The notes beneath the pieces are model-generated. The model searched no databases. It saw only the letters and a list, made by a program, of their open reading frames with translations, and was not told the origin of the DNA. A DNA stretch of 64,000 bases from DATJGF01 sp035495315 (GTDB lineage: Bacteria > Verrucomicrobiota > Verrucomicrobiia > Limisphaerales > UBA8199), in assembly GCA_035495315.1 (NCBI GenBank), contig DATJGF010000079.1, positions 1 through 64,000 of the forward strand, in the 5' to 3' direction. The translations under genes were made by a program, and so were the position numbers. This document shows, in pieces, positions 17,852-25,814 of the stretch. Numbering within the stretch: position 1 is the first letter of the stretch; each line of letters begins with the position of its first letter.

Positions 17852-18376
17852 ATGAGACGACGGGTTACAAAGGAATCTTTGCGCCGTTTCATGGAAGAGT
17901 TGGCTGCTGCGGCGCGCAGTCCGGGAAAGGTCTACTTTACTGGCGGTGCGACGGCGCTTCTCCTGGGTTTTCGGCAGCAAACGATTGATGTCGACATCAA
18001 GCTGGATCCTGAACCTGCGGGTGTCTTCGAAGCCATCGCCGTCTTGAAGAATCGCCTCGATCTTAATGTCGAACTGGCTTCACCGGCTGATTTCATACCG
18101 GCCCCGTGCGACTGGCGAGAGCGCAGCCGCCACATAGCGTCGATTGGCCAGGTCGAGTTCTTTCATTACGATTTGACGTTGCAAGCGCTCGCCAAATTGG
18201 AACGAGGTCACGCACAAGATTTGAAGGATGTCGCCAGTCTGCTGAACGGAAAATTCATTACCGCGTCGGACTTGAGAACGACTTTCGCAGAAATCGAACC
18301 GGCACTCGTTCGTTATCCGGCCATCGATCCGTTGCAGTTTAAGAAAAAAATCGAAGATTTCCTCGCGAAAATCTGA
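17852..18376 (+). CDS. DUF6036-like nucleotidyltransferase-fold protein, possible toxin-antitoxin or defence component
   Basis: The 174-aa protein has the nucleotidyltransferase signature GGATALLLGFRQQTIDVDIK (GG, then DxD, residues of about 30-50) and a downstream helical part (LQALAKLERGHAQDLKDVAS), which fits the AbiEii/DUF6036-type minimal nucleotidyltransferases. Such proteins are cytoplasmic and either transfer nucleotides to targets or serve as one half of toxin-antitoxin pairs. It ends TGATG against the start of the next gene, so both are translated together. I did not find a partner of known type, and the family call rests on the motif alone. Confidence 0.7.
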   Translation: MRRRVTKESLRRFMEELAAAARSPGKVYFTGGATALLLGFRQQTIDVDIKLDPEPAGVFEAIAVLKNRLDLNVELASPADFIPAPCDWRERSRHIASIGQVEFFHYDLTLQALAKLERGHAQDLKDVASLLNGKFITASDLRTTFAEIEPALVRYPAIDPLQFKKKIEDFLAKI

Positions 18377-18711
18377 TGTGTGCGACCGGCAACAAAATTG
18401 ATGGCGCTCTGCCGGGAGAGGAGCTTGTTCAGCAGGGCTTGTCCGATCTGGCGAACGGCCAAACGACAGATTTGTCACTCTTGGTACTAATCGCGGCTCC
18501 GCGGCTGCGACGCCTAGGTCTTGCTATACCGGAAATCGAGATCGATCGTCCGTTTGAACACGAACTTTACGACCGCCTCGAACGACGCCTTGGAACCGCC
18601 GCCCACTCACACTACAACAGTTTGATTCGGCGGATAGTCAGCTATGCCCATGCCCTCGAACGCGAGCAGGGGCGAGCTCTGGAACCGCGTCACCCTTTAG
18701 ACCGCGATTAA
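18376..18711 (+). CDS. Partner of the nucleotidyltransferase, unrecognised 111-aa helical protein
   Basis: This frame starts on the ATG that overlaps the TGA of the upstream gene (18375-18378 region), so it is translationally coupled. The product is mainly alpha-helical and rich in Arg, Leu and Glu, with LLVLIAAPRLRRLGLAIPE and LYDRLERRLGTAAHSHYNSL. I do not recognise a family. Its last codons run into palindrome A copy 2, whose first bases provide the TAA at 18709-18711, so the true C-terminus may have been altered when the repeat arrived. It may be the antitoxin or effector partner of the nucleotidyltransferase. Confidence 0.55.
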   Translation: MCATGNKIDGALPGEELVQQGLSDLANGQTTDLSLLVLIAAPRLRRLGLAIPEIEIDRPFEHELYDRLERRLGTAAHSHYNSLIRRIVSYAHALEREQGRALEPRHPLDRD

Positions 18712-18783
18712 CCGCAGAGACGCGAACTTCGCAGAGATTTCGATCCATGATATTCTCCGCGATCATCGCGTCTCTGCGGTTAA
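18708..18783. repeat. Palindromic repeat family A, copy 2 (18-bp perfect arms)
   Basis: Arms at 18708-18725 and 18766-18783 match the core of the copies at 6491-6571 and 27895-27997 and are perfect inverses. The left arm contains the stop codon of the 111-aa protein. An open frame from 18747 runs through the right arm into the next gene, but the likely start is later, at 18855. Confidence 0.9.
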
Positions 18784-18854
18784 ACTTCCGGTCGTGTTTT
18801 CTCTGGGCCACATATCATCTTGTCACCGTCTCCCGGCAGGGTAGAATTAGGCTA

Positions 18855-21800
18855 ATGCCGGTGAAAAGCCCATCTAACCTTTCTCAGCTGTTGGGCCATT
18901 GCTCGCGCGGGCCGCTTTGGCTGATACTAAGCCTCTTCTGCCTGCTGCTGCTCTCGTGCCCCGGTTTTGGCGCTGACTCTGCCGAAAAGCTGGACTTTAA
19001 TTTTCAAGTTCGTCCCATCCTGGCCGACCGCTGCTTTAAATGCCATGGGCCGGACGAAAAGGCGCGCAAAGCCAAGCTACGCCTCGATTTGCCCGAGACC
19101 GCCCTTGCGTTCCGCGACAAGGATTCGGGCAAAGCGGCGATCGTTCCCGGCAAACCGGAGGAGAGCGAGTTGTGCCGGCGCATTGTGGCGACCGATGACG
19201 ACGACCGAATGCCGCCGCCATCGAGCAATTTGAGCCTGAGCGACGAGGAGAAGGCCCTGCTGCGACGTTGGGTCGCGCAAGGGGCGGAGTACAAACCGCA
19301 CTGGGCATTTATTCCTGTCGGCGAGGTGCCTGTCCCAAAGGTCGGGGATGTCTCACAGGTCCGCAATCCCATCGATGCGTTTGTGCTCGATCGATTGCAA
19401 CATGAAGGTCTGAAGCTCTCGCCGGAGGCCGCACGCGAGACACTGATTCGGCGCCTGAGTTTCGACCTTCGTGGTTTGCCGCCGAGCCTGGCTGAAATCG
19501 ACGACTTTCTTGCGGATAAATCTCCAGATGCTTTCGAGAAACTAGTCGATCGGCTCCTGGCGTCGTCGGCCTACGGCGAACAGCAAGCGCAAACCTGGCT
19601 TGACCTCGCGCGCTACGCCGACACTTACGGTTACCAGAACGATGTCGACCGCGACATGTCACCCTGGCGGGATTGGGTCATTCGCGCCTTCAACCAGAAC
19701 CTTCCGTACGATCAGTTCATTACCTGGCAATTGGCCGGCGATCTCCTACCGGGAGCCACCCGTGACCAGGTCCTGGCGACTGCATTCAACCGTTTGCACC
19801 GCCAGACCAATGAAGGCGGCAGTGTCGAAGAGGAATTTCGCGTCGAATATGTTTCGGATCGAGTCGCCACCACCGGCACAGCGTTTCTCGGCCTGACCCT
19901 CGGTTGCGCCCGTTGTCACGATCACAAATACGATCCGGTGTCGCAAAAGGACTTTTACCGAATGTCGGCCTTTTTCAACAACATCGATGAGTCCGGCCTT
20001 TACTCGCATTTCACCCGCGCTACGCCCTCTCCTTCGTTGTTACTGTATCGCGATGGGGGAGAAGCTAAACATCGGGAACTTCAGAAGGCGATTCGCGACA
20101 AGCAAGCCTTGTTGGACGAGCTGAAAGAGTCTGCAAACGGAAGGTTCGTTTCCTGGGGAAAAACGAATTCCATTCCGCAGCCCGCCCCAGTCGCTGCATT
20201 CAGTTTCGAAGAAGTTAAGGGCGACGCTACGCCTGATAATCTCAGCACCAACGCGGCGTCACTTGTCGATGGCCCCAAACAAGTGGACGGAAAGGTTGGC
20301 AAAGCGCTCAGGTTCAGCGGCGATAACCTTGCGATCTGTAAAGGCGCCGGTGCCTTCGACCGCACCAGTTCCTTCACTTTCAGCCTGTGGGTTGAACCAA
20401 CCGAAAAACAGGAACGGGCGGTCGTCTTCCACCGGTCGCGGTCCTGGACTGATTCCGGCAGCCGGGGCTATGAGCTCCTGCTTGAGGACCTGGTGCCGTC
20501 GTTTAGTCTGATCCACTTCTGGCCGGGGAACTCGCTCAAAGTGCGCTCGAAAACCCCGCTGCCCCTCAATCAGTGGTCACAACTGACGATCACCTACGAC
20601 GGTTCGAGTCGCGCCGACGGCGTGCATCTATACCTCAATGGTGAACCGCTCCCCAGTGAGGTCGTGCGTGATCATCTCTTCAAGGATATCTTGCATCGCG
20701 AGGCTTGGGGAGACGCTGATGTCAAAGAGGTCCAACTTACCCTGGCCGGCAGGTTCCGCGATTCCGGTTTCAAGAATGGCCTTATCGATGAATTCCAAGT
20801 ATTTGACCGCTGCCTAACTCCTGGCGAAGTGAAAATGGTTGCGGGCACTGATACGACCAAACCGAATTATGCAGAACGATTCGAGTATTACGCTCAAAAT
20901 GTCGATCCTCAGTGCATCGCGGCGGCAGCAGAACTTCATCAACTCCGTCAGGAGGAGAATCGTCTGATTAATGATGTTCCCGAGATCATGGTGATGAGCG
21001 AGATGGCCGGTCATCGGGCGACTTATCTGCTCAAACGCGGAGCTTATGATGCCCCAGGCGACAAAGTTGAACCGGACACACCTGAGAAGATATTTGCCTT
21101 TTCGAACTCGCTCCCACGGAACCGCCTTGGCTTAGCCAAGTGGATGGTAGACCGAAGAAATCCGCTGACAGCGCGCGTAGCCATCAATCGCGCCTGGCGC
21201 ATGCATTTCGGGCGCGGTCTCGTCGACACCGAAGAAGATTTCGGCACGCAAGGCAAGCTGCCGACGCACCCGGAATTGTTGGATTGGCTGGCGGCGCACT
21301 TTATGGACTCCGGCTGGGATCTGAAGGCGTTGCACAAGTTAATCGTGATGTCCGCGACCTATCAGCAGTCCTCGCATGCGAGTGCAGAGCTTCTGGCCAA
21401 GGACCCCGACAATCACCTGTTCGCGCGAGGTCCAAAACATCGTTTGCGCGCTGAAGAAATTCGCGACAACGCCCTCGCGGTGAGTGGCTTGCTTTCAACT
21501 AAGATTGGCGGTCCAAGTGTCAAGCCCTACCAGCCCGAGGGTCTTTGGGAAGAGGCCGGCACTGGCAAACATTACGTGCAGGATAAGGGTGAAGGCTTGT
21601 ATCGCCGCAGTCTGTACACGTTTTGGCGACGCACAGCGCCGCCCCCGACGATGTTAATCTTTGATGCCCCTTCGCGAGAGGTTTGTACCGCGCGACGGGA
21701 AACCACTATCACGCCGCTGCAGGCGCTCGTGCTGCTGGATGACCCGCAGTATGTCGAATCAGCGCGGGTACTGGCCGAACAACTCGTGCGGCAGGACGCC

Positions 21801-22058
21801 TCGGATATCGATGCTCGCATTACCGAGGGTTTCCGGCTCGCCACAGGACGCCGACCAGAATCCCGCGAACTGGATATCTTACGCCAATTGTATAGCGAGC
21901 AAGCCGCACTCTTTAAAGATGATCCAGCTGCCGCGGAGACATACTTGAAGACCGGCGACCGCCCGCGCGATGAGGCGCTGCCCGTTCAGGAGGTCGCAGC
22001 TACGGCGGTGCTGACCAGTGCCCTGATGAACCTCGACGAATTTGTAACCGAAAGATAA
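18855..22058 (+). CDS. PSCyt1/DUF1549/DUF1553 protein (planctomycete cytochrome C) with LamG insertion
   Basis: From ATG 18855 the product is 1,067 aa with a signal segment (LWLILSLFCLLLLSCPGFG). The planctomycete cytochrome C domain carries the heme motif in CFKCH near residue 60 (ADRCFKCHGPDEKARK). The DUF1549 domain follows, with AETLIRRLSFDLRGLPPSLA-like signatures (about residues 185-400). Residues of about 445-660 form a LamG/concanavalin-like domain (SFTFSLWVEPTEKQ), and the C-terminal DUF1553 part has NRLGLAKWMVDRRNPLTARV. The protein is exported and pairs with the Tat-exported DUF1501 protein, whose ATG begins 4 bp after the stop. These pairs are abundant in Planctomycetes and Verrucomicrobia and are thought to act in extracytoplasmic polymer breakdown, although their reaction is not established. 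The upstream frame from 18747 reads through the family A repeat. Confidence 0.9.
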   Translation: MPVKSPSNLSQLLGHCSRGPLWLILSLFCLLLLSCPGFGADSAEKLDFNFQVRPILADRCFKCHGPDEKARKAKLRLDLPETALAFRDKDSGKAAIVPGKPEESELCRRIVATDDDDRMPPPSSNLSLSDEEKALLRRWVAQGAEYKPHWAFIPVGEVPVPKVGDVSQVRNPIDAFVLDRLQHEGLKLSPEAARETLIRRLSFDLRGLPPSLAEIDDFLADKSPDAFEKLVDRLLASSAYGEQQAQTWLDLARYADTYGYQNDVDRDMSPWRDWVIRAFNQNLPYDQFITWQLAGDLLPGATRDQVLATAFNRLHRQTNEGGSVEEEFRVEYVSDRVATTGTAFLGLTLGCARCHDHKYDPVSQKDFYRMSAFFNNIDESGLYSHFTRATPSPSLLLYRDGGEAKHRELQKAIRDKQALLDELKESANGRFVSWGKTNSIPQPAPVAAFSFEEVKGDATPDNLSTNAASLVDGPKQVDGKVGKALRFSGDNLAICKGAGAFDRTSSFTFSLWVEPTEKQERAVVFHRSRSWTDSGSRGYELLLEDLVPSFSLIHFWPGNSLKVRSKTPLPLNQWSQLTITYDGSSRADGVHLYLNGEPLPSEVVRDHLFKDILHREAWGDADVKEVQLTLAGRFRDSGFKNGLIDEFQVFDRCLTPGEVKMVAGTDTTKPNYAERFEYYAQNVDPQCIAAAAELHQLRQEENRLINDVPEIMVMSEMAGHRATYLLKRGAYDAPGDKVEPDTPEKIFAFSNSLPRNRLGLAKWMVDRRNPLTARVAINRAWRMHFGRGLVDTEEDFGTQGKLPTHPELLDWLAAHFMDSGWDLKALHKLIVMSATYQQSSHASAELLAKDPDNHLFARGPKHRLRAEEIRDNALAVSGLLSTKIGGPSVKPYQPEGLWEEAGTGKHYVQDKGEGLYRRSLYTFWRRTAPPPTMLIFDAPSREVCTARRETTITPLQALVLLDDPQYVESARVLAEQLVRQDASDIDARITEGFRLATGRRPESRELDILRQLYSEQAALFKDDPAAAETYLKTGDRPRDEALPVQEVAATAVLTSALMNLDEFVTER

Positions 22059-22062
22059 TGAC

Positions 22063-23922
22063 ATGAGACCGCGAGGAGACAGCGCTCGACGAAGACTACA
22101 GGTCAGTAACGCAGAGTTTCACTCCGCTGTACCGCCGACTTCCAGTCGGCATAGTGTGGAAACTGGCGAGAGACTTAGCGACGCCGCAGAAATAGCCTCC
22201 TCTCCCCAACCCTCTCCTCCAGAGGAGGAGAGGGAGAGCCACCGCCAGTGCATCGGCCGCCTGGGCGGTGCCAGCACCGCAAGCGACCAGCAGGCGAGTG
22301 AAGCACAAGGAGTTGCTGAACTGCGGGATCCTTCTCCCTCTCCCTTTCTGAGTGGAGAGTCGAGTGCAGCACCAGGAATTGCCGAACTGCGGAATCCTTG
22401 TCCCTCTCCCCTTCTGAGGGGAGAGGGTCGGGGAGAGGGGGCCGTTGCTTTCCAAGTCGAGAGCTCCCGCCTCTGCACGGGCCCACTTCCGGCACTTGGT
22501 CTTAGCCGCCGTCATTTCTTAAATCGCTTCGGCATGGGTTTGGGCGGTATTGCCCTGGCGCACCTGTTTGGTTCAGCAAGGTCTTTGGCGGACGCAGTCG
22601 CGCCTTCACATGGAGGCATCCTTGTGGCGCCGCATTTTCCGCCGAAAGTCAAACGGATCATTTACCTGTTCATGGCCGGTGGGCCGTCGCAACTCGAAAC
22701 CTTCGATTACAAACCGATTCTGAACCAGCGTAACGGGGAGAATCTCCCGGAATCGGTGCGCATGGGACAACGGTTGACGGGGATGTCCGGCAATCAAGCC
22801 GTCCTTCCCCTGGCTGGATCCATCTTCAAATTTCAGCAGTACGGCAAAGCCGGTGTATGGGTCAGTGAACTTTTACCGCACACCTCGAAAATCGTTGATG
22901 ACCTTTGCATTGTTCGCTCGATGTATACCGAGGCGATCAACCATGACCCGGCGATTACCTTCATGCAGACCGGCTCGCAGCTCTCAGGCCGGCCCAGCAT
23001 CGGCGCGTGGCTGAGTTATGGTTTGGGCACCGATAACGAGAATCTGCCGGCTTTTGTGGTCCTCATTACGCCGGGAAAGGTGGACCAGCCGCTTTACTCG
23101 CGGCTCTGGGGCAGCGGCTTTCTACCGTCCGAATATCAAGGCGTGCAATTTCGTTCCGGCAAAGAACCGGTGCTTTATCTAGGCAACCCAGCGGGTATTA
23201 CAGGTGACGCGCGGCGGCGAATGCTGGCTCGGTTGCGTGAGCTCAACGAGTTTCAGCGGCAACAGTTGGGTGATCCTGAGATCGATGCGCGCATCAAACA
23301 ATACGAAATGGCTTTTCATCTTCAGACCTCTGTGCCGGAGGTAGTCGATAATTCCAAAGAACCCGAAAGTGTGTTCGAGATGTATGGTCCGGATTCAAAG
23401 AAACCTGGGACATTCGCTTCGAACTGTCTCTTGGCGCGTCGCCTGGCTGAGCGCGGCGTGAAATTTATCCAACTGTATCACCAGGGATGGGATCAACACG
23501 GCAACCTCCCCAGCGGGATCAAGACCCAATGCCGGGAAACCGATCAGGCCACTGCGGCGTTGGTCATGGACCTGAAACAACGAGGTTTGCTCGAGGATAC
23601 TCTGGTAATTTGGGGCGGAGAATTTGGGCGAACCAATTATTCGCAGGGCAAATTAACCAGCACCGATTACGGCCGCGATCATCATCCGCGCTGTTTCACG
23701 ACGTGGATGGCCGGCGGTGGTGTTAAACCGGGAATGGTTTACGGCGAGACCTGTGAATTTGGATACAATGTTGTGAAGGACCCGGTGCACGTCCACGATT
23801 TCCACGCGACGCTGTTACGTTTGCTGGGCATTGATCATGAGCGCCTGACGTTCAAGTACCAGGGCCGGCGTTTCCGTCTCACCGATGTCTTCGGCAAAGT
23901 GGTCGAGGATATCCTTAGCTGA
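22063..23922 (+). CDS. DUF1501 protein with Tat signal preceded by a repeat-encoded extension
   Basis: Residues of about 145-619 form the DUF1501 domain found beside DUF1549/DUF1553 proteins, with YLFMAGGPSQLETFDYKP and LPAFVVLITPGKVDQPLY. These proteins resemble the alkaline-phosphatase/sulfatase fold and are exported, but the substrate is unknown. A twin-arginine motif, SRRHFLNRFG, sits near residue 148 and precedes the hydrophobic MGLGGIALAHLFG. The 5' region from the ATG at 22063 (4 bp after the upstream stop) is an open frame made almost wholly of palindromic repeats (22108-22440). I find no ATG, GTG or TTG in frame between the repeats and the Tat motif, so the long n-region is probably real, or the gene was damaged by the repeats. 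Confidence 0.8.
   Translation: MRPRGDSARRRLQVSNAEFHSAVPPTSSRHSVETGERLSDAAEIASSPQPSPPEEERESHRQCIGRLGGASTASDQQASEAQGVAELRDPSPSPFLSGESSAAPGIAELRNPCPSPLLRGEGRGEGAVAFQVESSRLCTGPLPALGLSRRHFLNRFGMGLGGIALAHLFGSARSLADAVAPSHGGILVAPHFPPKVKRIIYLFMAGGPSQLETFDYKPILNQRNGENLPESVRMGQRLTGMSGNQAVLPLAGSIFKFQQYGKAGVWVSELLPHTSKIVDDLCIVRSMYTEAINHDPAITFMQTGSQLSGRPSIGAWLSYGLGTDNENLPAFVVLITPGKVDQPLYSRLWGSGFLPSEYQGVQFRSGKEPVLYLGNPAGITGDARRRMLARLRELNEFQRQQLGDPEIDARIKQYEMAFHLQTSVPEVVDNSKEPESVFEMYGPDSKKPGTFASNCLLARRLAERGVKFIQLYHQGWDQHGNLPSGIKTQCRETDQATAALVMDLKQRGLLEDTLVIWGGEFGRTNYSQGKLTSTDYGRDHHPRCFTTWMAGGGVKPGMVYGETCEFGYNVVKDPVHVHDFHATLLRLLGIDHERLTFKYQGRRFRLTDVFGKVVEDILS
22108..22440. repeat. Repeat cluster: families C and B within the DUF1501 frame
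   Basis: Family C lies at 22109-22152, followed by three family B palindromes. Arms at 22210-22220 and 22224-22234 are 11-bp perfect inverses with loop AGA; arms at 22402-22412 and 22417-22427 are 11-bp inverses with loop TCTG; a weaker copy is at 22330-22365. The sequences at 22315-22345 and 22380-22411 (GAACTGCGG.ATCCTT then CCCTCTCC) are a tandem duplication of about 66 bp. The cluster keeps the reading frame open on the plus strand. Confidence 0.85.
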
Positions 23923-23965
23923 AAATAATCCTCTGCCCTAGCTCCCTGATCCTCAGCAGGCCAAC

Positions 23966-25516
23966 TCAATGCTGTGCGGGATCGACCACTTGGATGCTGG
24001 GCATGCTTAAAGGTCGACGGCCAGAATGCTTGATCGCATCGACTAACTTCCATTCCGGAACGGTGATGGGTCCCTTCGCGAGCGTGGGAATAGTGTAGGT
24101 CTTCAGCAGCGAATCGTAAAACTCGGGATCTTTCTGCGGCACAATGAAAGCCTTGCTGCATTCGCCATTCGGAAACACATACGAAATATGGGGGCGATTG
24201 AACAACGGACTCACGCGTTTGCTGCTGAAGACTACCCACCGGCTGTTTGAGGACCAACTCAGCCATGATTCGCATTCACTCGAGTTTAGTTCCAACTTGC
24301 GCGCGGTGTATTTGCCGGCTGCTTGCCCGGCCACCAGGTCAATTCCATAAATATCGCTGGTCGAATCATACGTAGGCCAGCAGCCGTACGGGATCGCACA
24401 GAAAAAAATCCAATGCCCGTCCGGACTGATTCGCGGCTGCGCGACGCTGAAGCCGGTTTCACTCACCGGCAAGATCAGCTCAGGCTGTCCCCATTGATCC
24501 TGTTCGAGGTCGTAGGAAACGCGCATCAGGTCGTACTTAGCGGTGGCATGCGAGGTAGCGGTAATCGTCGCCATGTTGGTCCACGGATTGGGCGCGCTAC
24601 AGTAGTAGAGATAACGACCGTCGGGCGACCAAAACGGGAATGCGCGTAAACGATCGTTGCTGGAAAGGCCGGGAACCTTCTTGACGACGTCAGTTCCGAG
24701 CAGGAAATAACCAATCCACCCCTCGAGTTCGGCGATGTCGCGCATATCATTGCGCGCGCTGTGCAGCATCAGGCGTGGTTTGCTGAAAGAGGAGGCGATC
24801 ACCCGGCCGGTCGGATGCCACGCGACAAAACCGACGGATCCACGGATGGCTTCGGCGACGCCGTTGCTGATGACTAGTAAACTGTTTTGATAGTGAGGAC
24901 TGCGAATCACCACCGTCGCGTTATCGGGATTGTTATTGCGCAAGGTGTGACAATGGCAGCAATCGTTCGCAAACCGGCTGTTCTCCAGAAATGGCTCCTC
25001 TTTGAAGGACGCCAGGTCCCGCTGATAAAGGCCCATGCTGCTCCAGGTGCTGTGAGCGGGATGGATCTTGCGATAGATTAAGACTGGATCAATTTCTTCG
25101 GAGGCAATCGTGTTCGTGATGGTGGCGAACCGTTTCCATTGTTTGTTATCGGTTTGGGTATAGACCTCAATTTCCAAGCGATTGCCGCGGTTTTCGCGCA
25201 GCAATTGATGCCACGCTTTCTCCGGAATTTCGATTTTGGGGCTATCGATCGAAATCTCGATCGCTTGGCCGGACGAGCTATGGAGCCGCGCAAAAAAACG
25301 CGAGCCGGCTTCCAGAACCGAGAAGTTCATCGGGGCAATGTTCGGGGGGATCCTCACTCCCGAATAATCGGGTTTGATACGAGGCATCTGCTGGACCGGT
25401 AAGGCTTCCGTCAGTCCGGCAGGGGCGGCCCATAGCGCGCCGAAGCTCAAAAAGATGAAGGACAGAAAGATGCAAATCGAGCCGTAGCGCCGAATTTCCG
25501 GCGGCGTGGTACGCAC
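23966..25516 (-). CDS. Exported PD40/TolB-type beta-propeller protein with a c-type heme motif
   Basis: From GTG 25516 the product is 516 aa, with a signal anchor (SICIFLSFIFLSFGALWAA). A CxxCH heme motif, CCHCH, lies near residue 184 (NDCCHCHTLRNN). The remainder has PD40/WD40-like blades with the aromatic-Asp-Gly pattern, such as FPFWSPDGRYLYY, PRISPDGHWIFFCA and SWLSWSSNSRWVVFSS. It is therefore an exported heme-bearing propeller, perhaps passing electrons to a partner or sensing its substrate. The open frame continues upstream to 25930, but that part is encoded by repeat E and overlaps the previous gene's end. An ATG at 25729 is the alternative start. No good ribosome-binding site helps decide. 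The gene lies 299 bp after the DUF6057-like gene on the same strand. Confidence 0.75.
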   Translation of the reverse strand: MRTTPPEIRRYGSICIFLSFIFLSFGALWAAPAGLTEALPVQQMPRIKPDYSGVRIPPNIAPMNFSVLEAGSRFFARLHSSSGQAIEISIDSPKIEIPEKAWHQLLRENRGNRLEIEVYTQTDNKQWKRFATITNTIASEEIDPVLIYRKIHPAHSTWSSMGLYQRDLASFKEEPFLENSRFANDCCHCHTLRNNNPDNATVVIRSPHYQNSLLVISNGVAEAIRGSVGFVAWHPTGRVIASSFSKPRLMLHSARNDMRDIAELEGWIGYFLLGTDVVKKVPGLSSNDRLRAFPFWSPDGRYLYYCSAPNPWTNMATITATSHATAKYDLMRVSYDLEQDQWGQPELILPVSETGFSVAQPRISPDGHWIFFCAIPYGCWPTYDSTSDIYGIDLVAGQAAGKYTARKLELNSSECESWLSWSSNSRWVVFSSKRVSPLFNRPHISYVFPNGECSKAFIVPQKDPEFYDSLLKTYTIPTLAKGPITVPEWKLVDAIKHSGRRPLSMPSIQVVDPAQH

Positions 25517-25543
25517 ATGCTGTTTCAAGGTGCGGTTTCTGCG

Positions 25544-25717
25544 CCTCTCATTAACACCCCGCTTTCGCGGGGTGGAAGCGGCATAGGATGGTTCCAACCG
25601 CTTTAGCGGTTTCGGAACAGCTCGCTTATTGATCTCAGCCACGGGAAATCGCTGAAGCGGTTCGGATTGGCTCTGCACGAGGCACCCCCAGCTGAAGCTG
25701 GGGGTTAATGAGAGGGG
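25544..25717. repeat. Palindromic repeat family E, 170 bp, between DUF6057-like and propeller genes
   Basis: The outer arms are CCTCTCATTAACACCCCGCT at 25544-25563 and its near-inverse ending at 25717. Inside are three short hairpins: ACCCCGCTTTCGCGGGGT at 25556-25573, AACCGCTTTAGCGGTT at 25596-25611 and CCCCCAGCTGAAGCTGGGGG at 25685-25704. The regular stacking of hairpins suggests an RNA-structured element in the 5' leader of the propeller gene on the minus strand. Confidence 0.85.
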
Positions 25718-25814
25718 TATCTTCGACATTATTAGCCGCGAGGCTTTCGCAAATCCAGGGAATCCGCTTGGCCTTGTCTGCACTCCGCTGCGCCCAGGAT
25801 CGTGGGACGATAAC

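Noticed and set aside
22096..22515. Antisense open frame of 139 codons over the repeat cluster
   Set aside because: It is the mirror of palindromic repeats, which keep several frames open, and it has no protein-like family.
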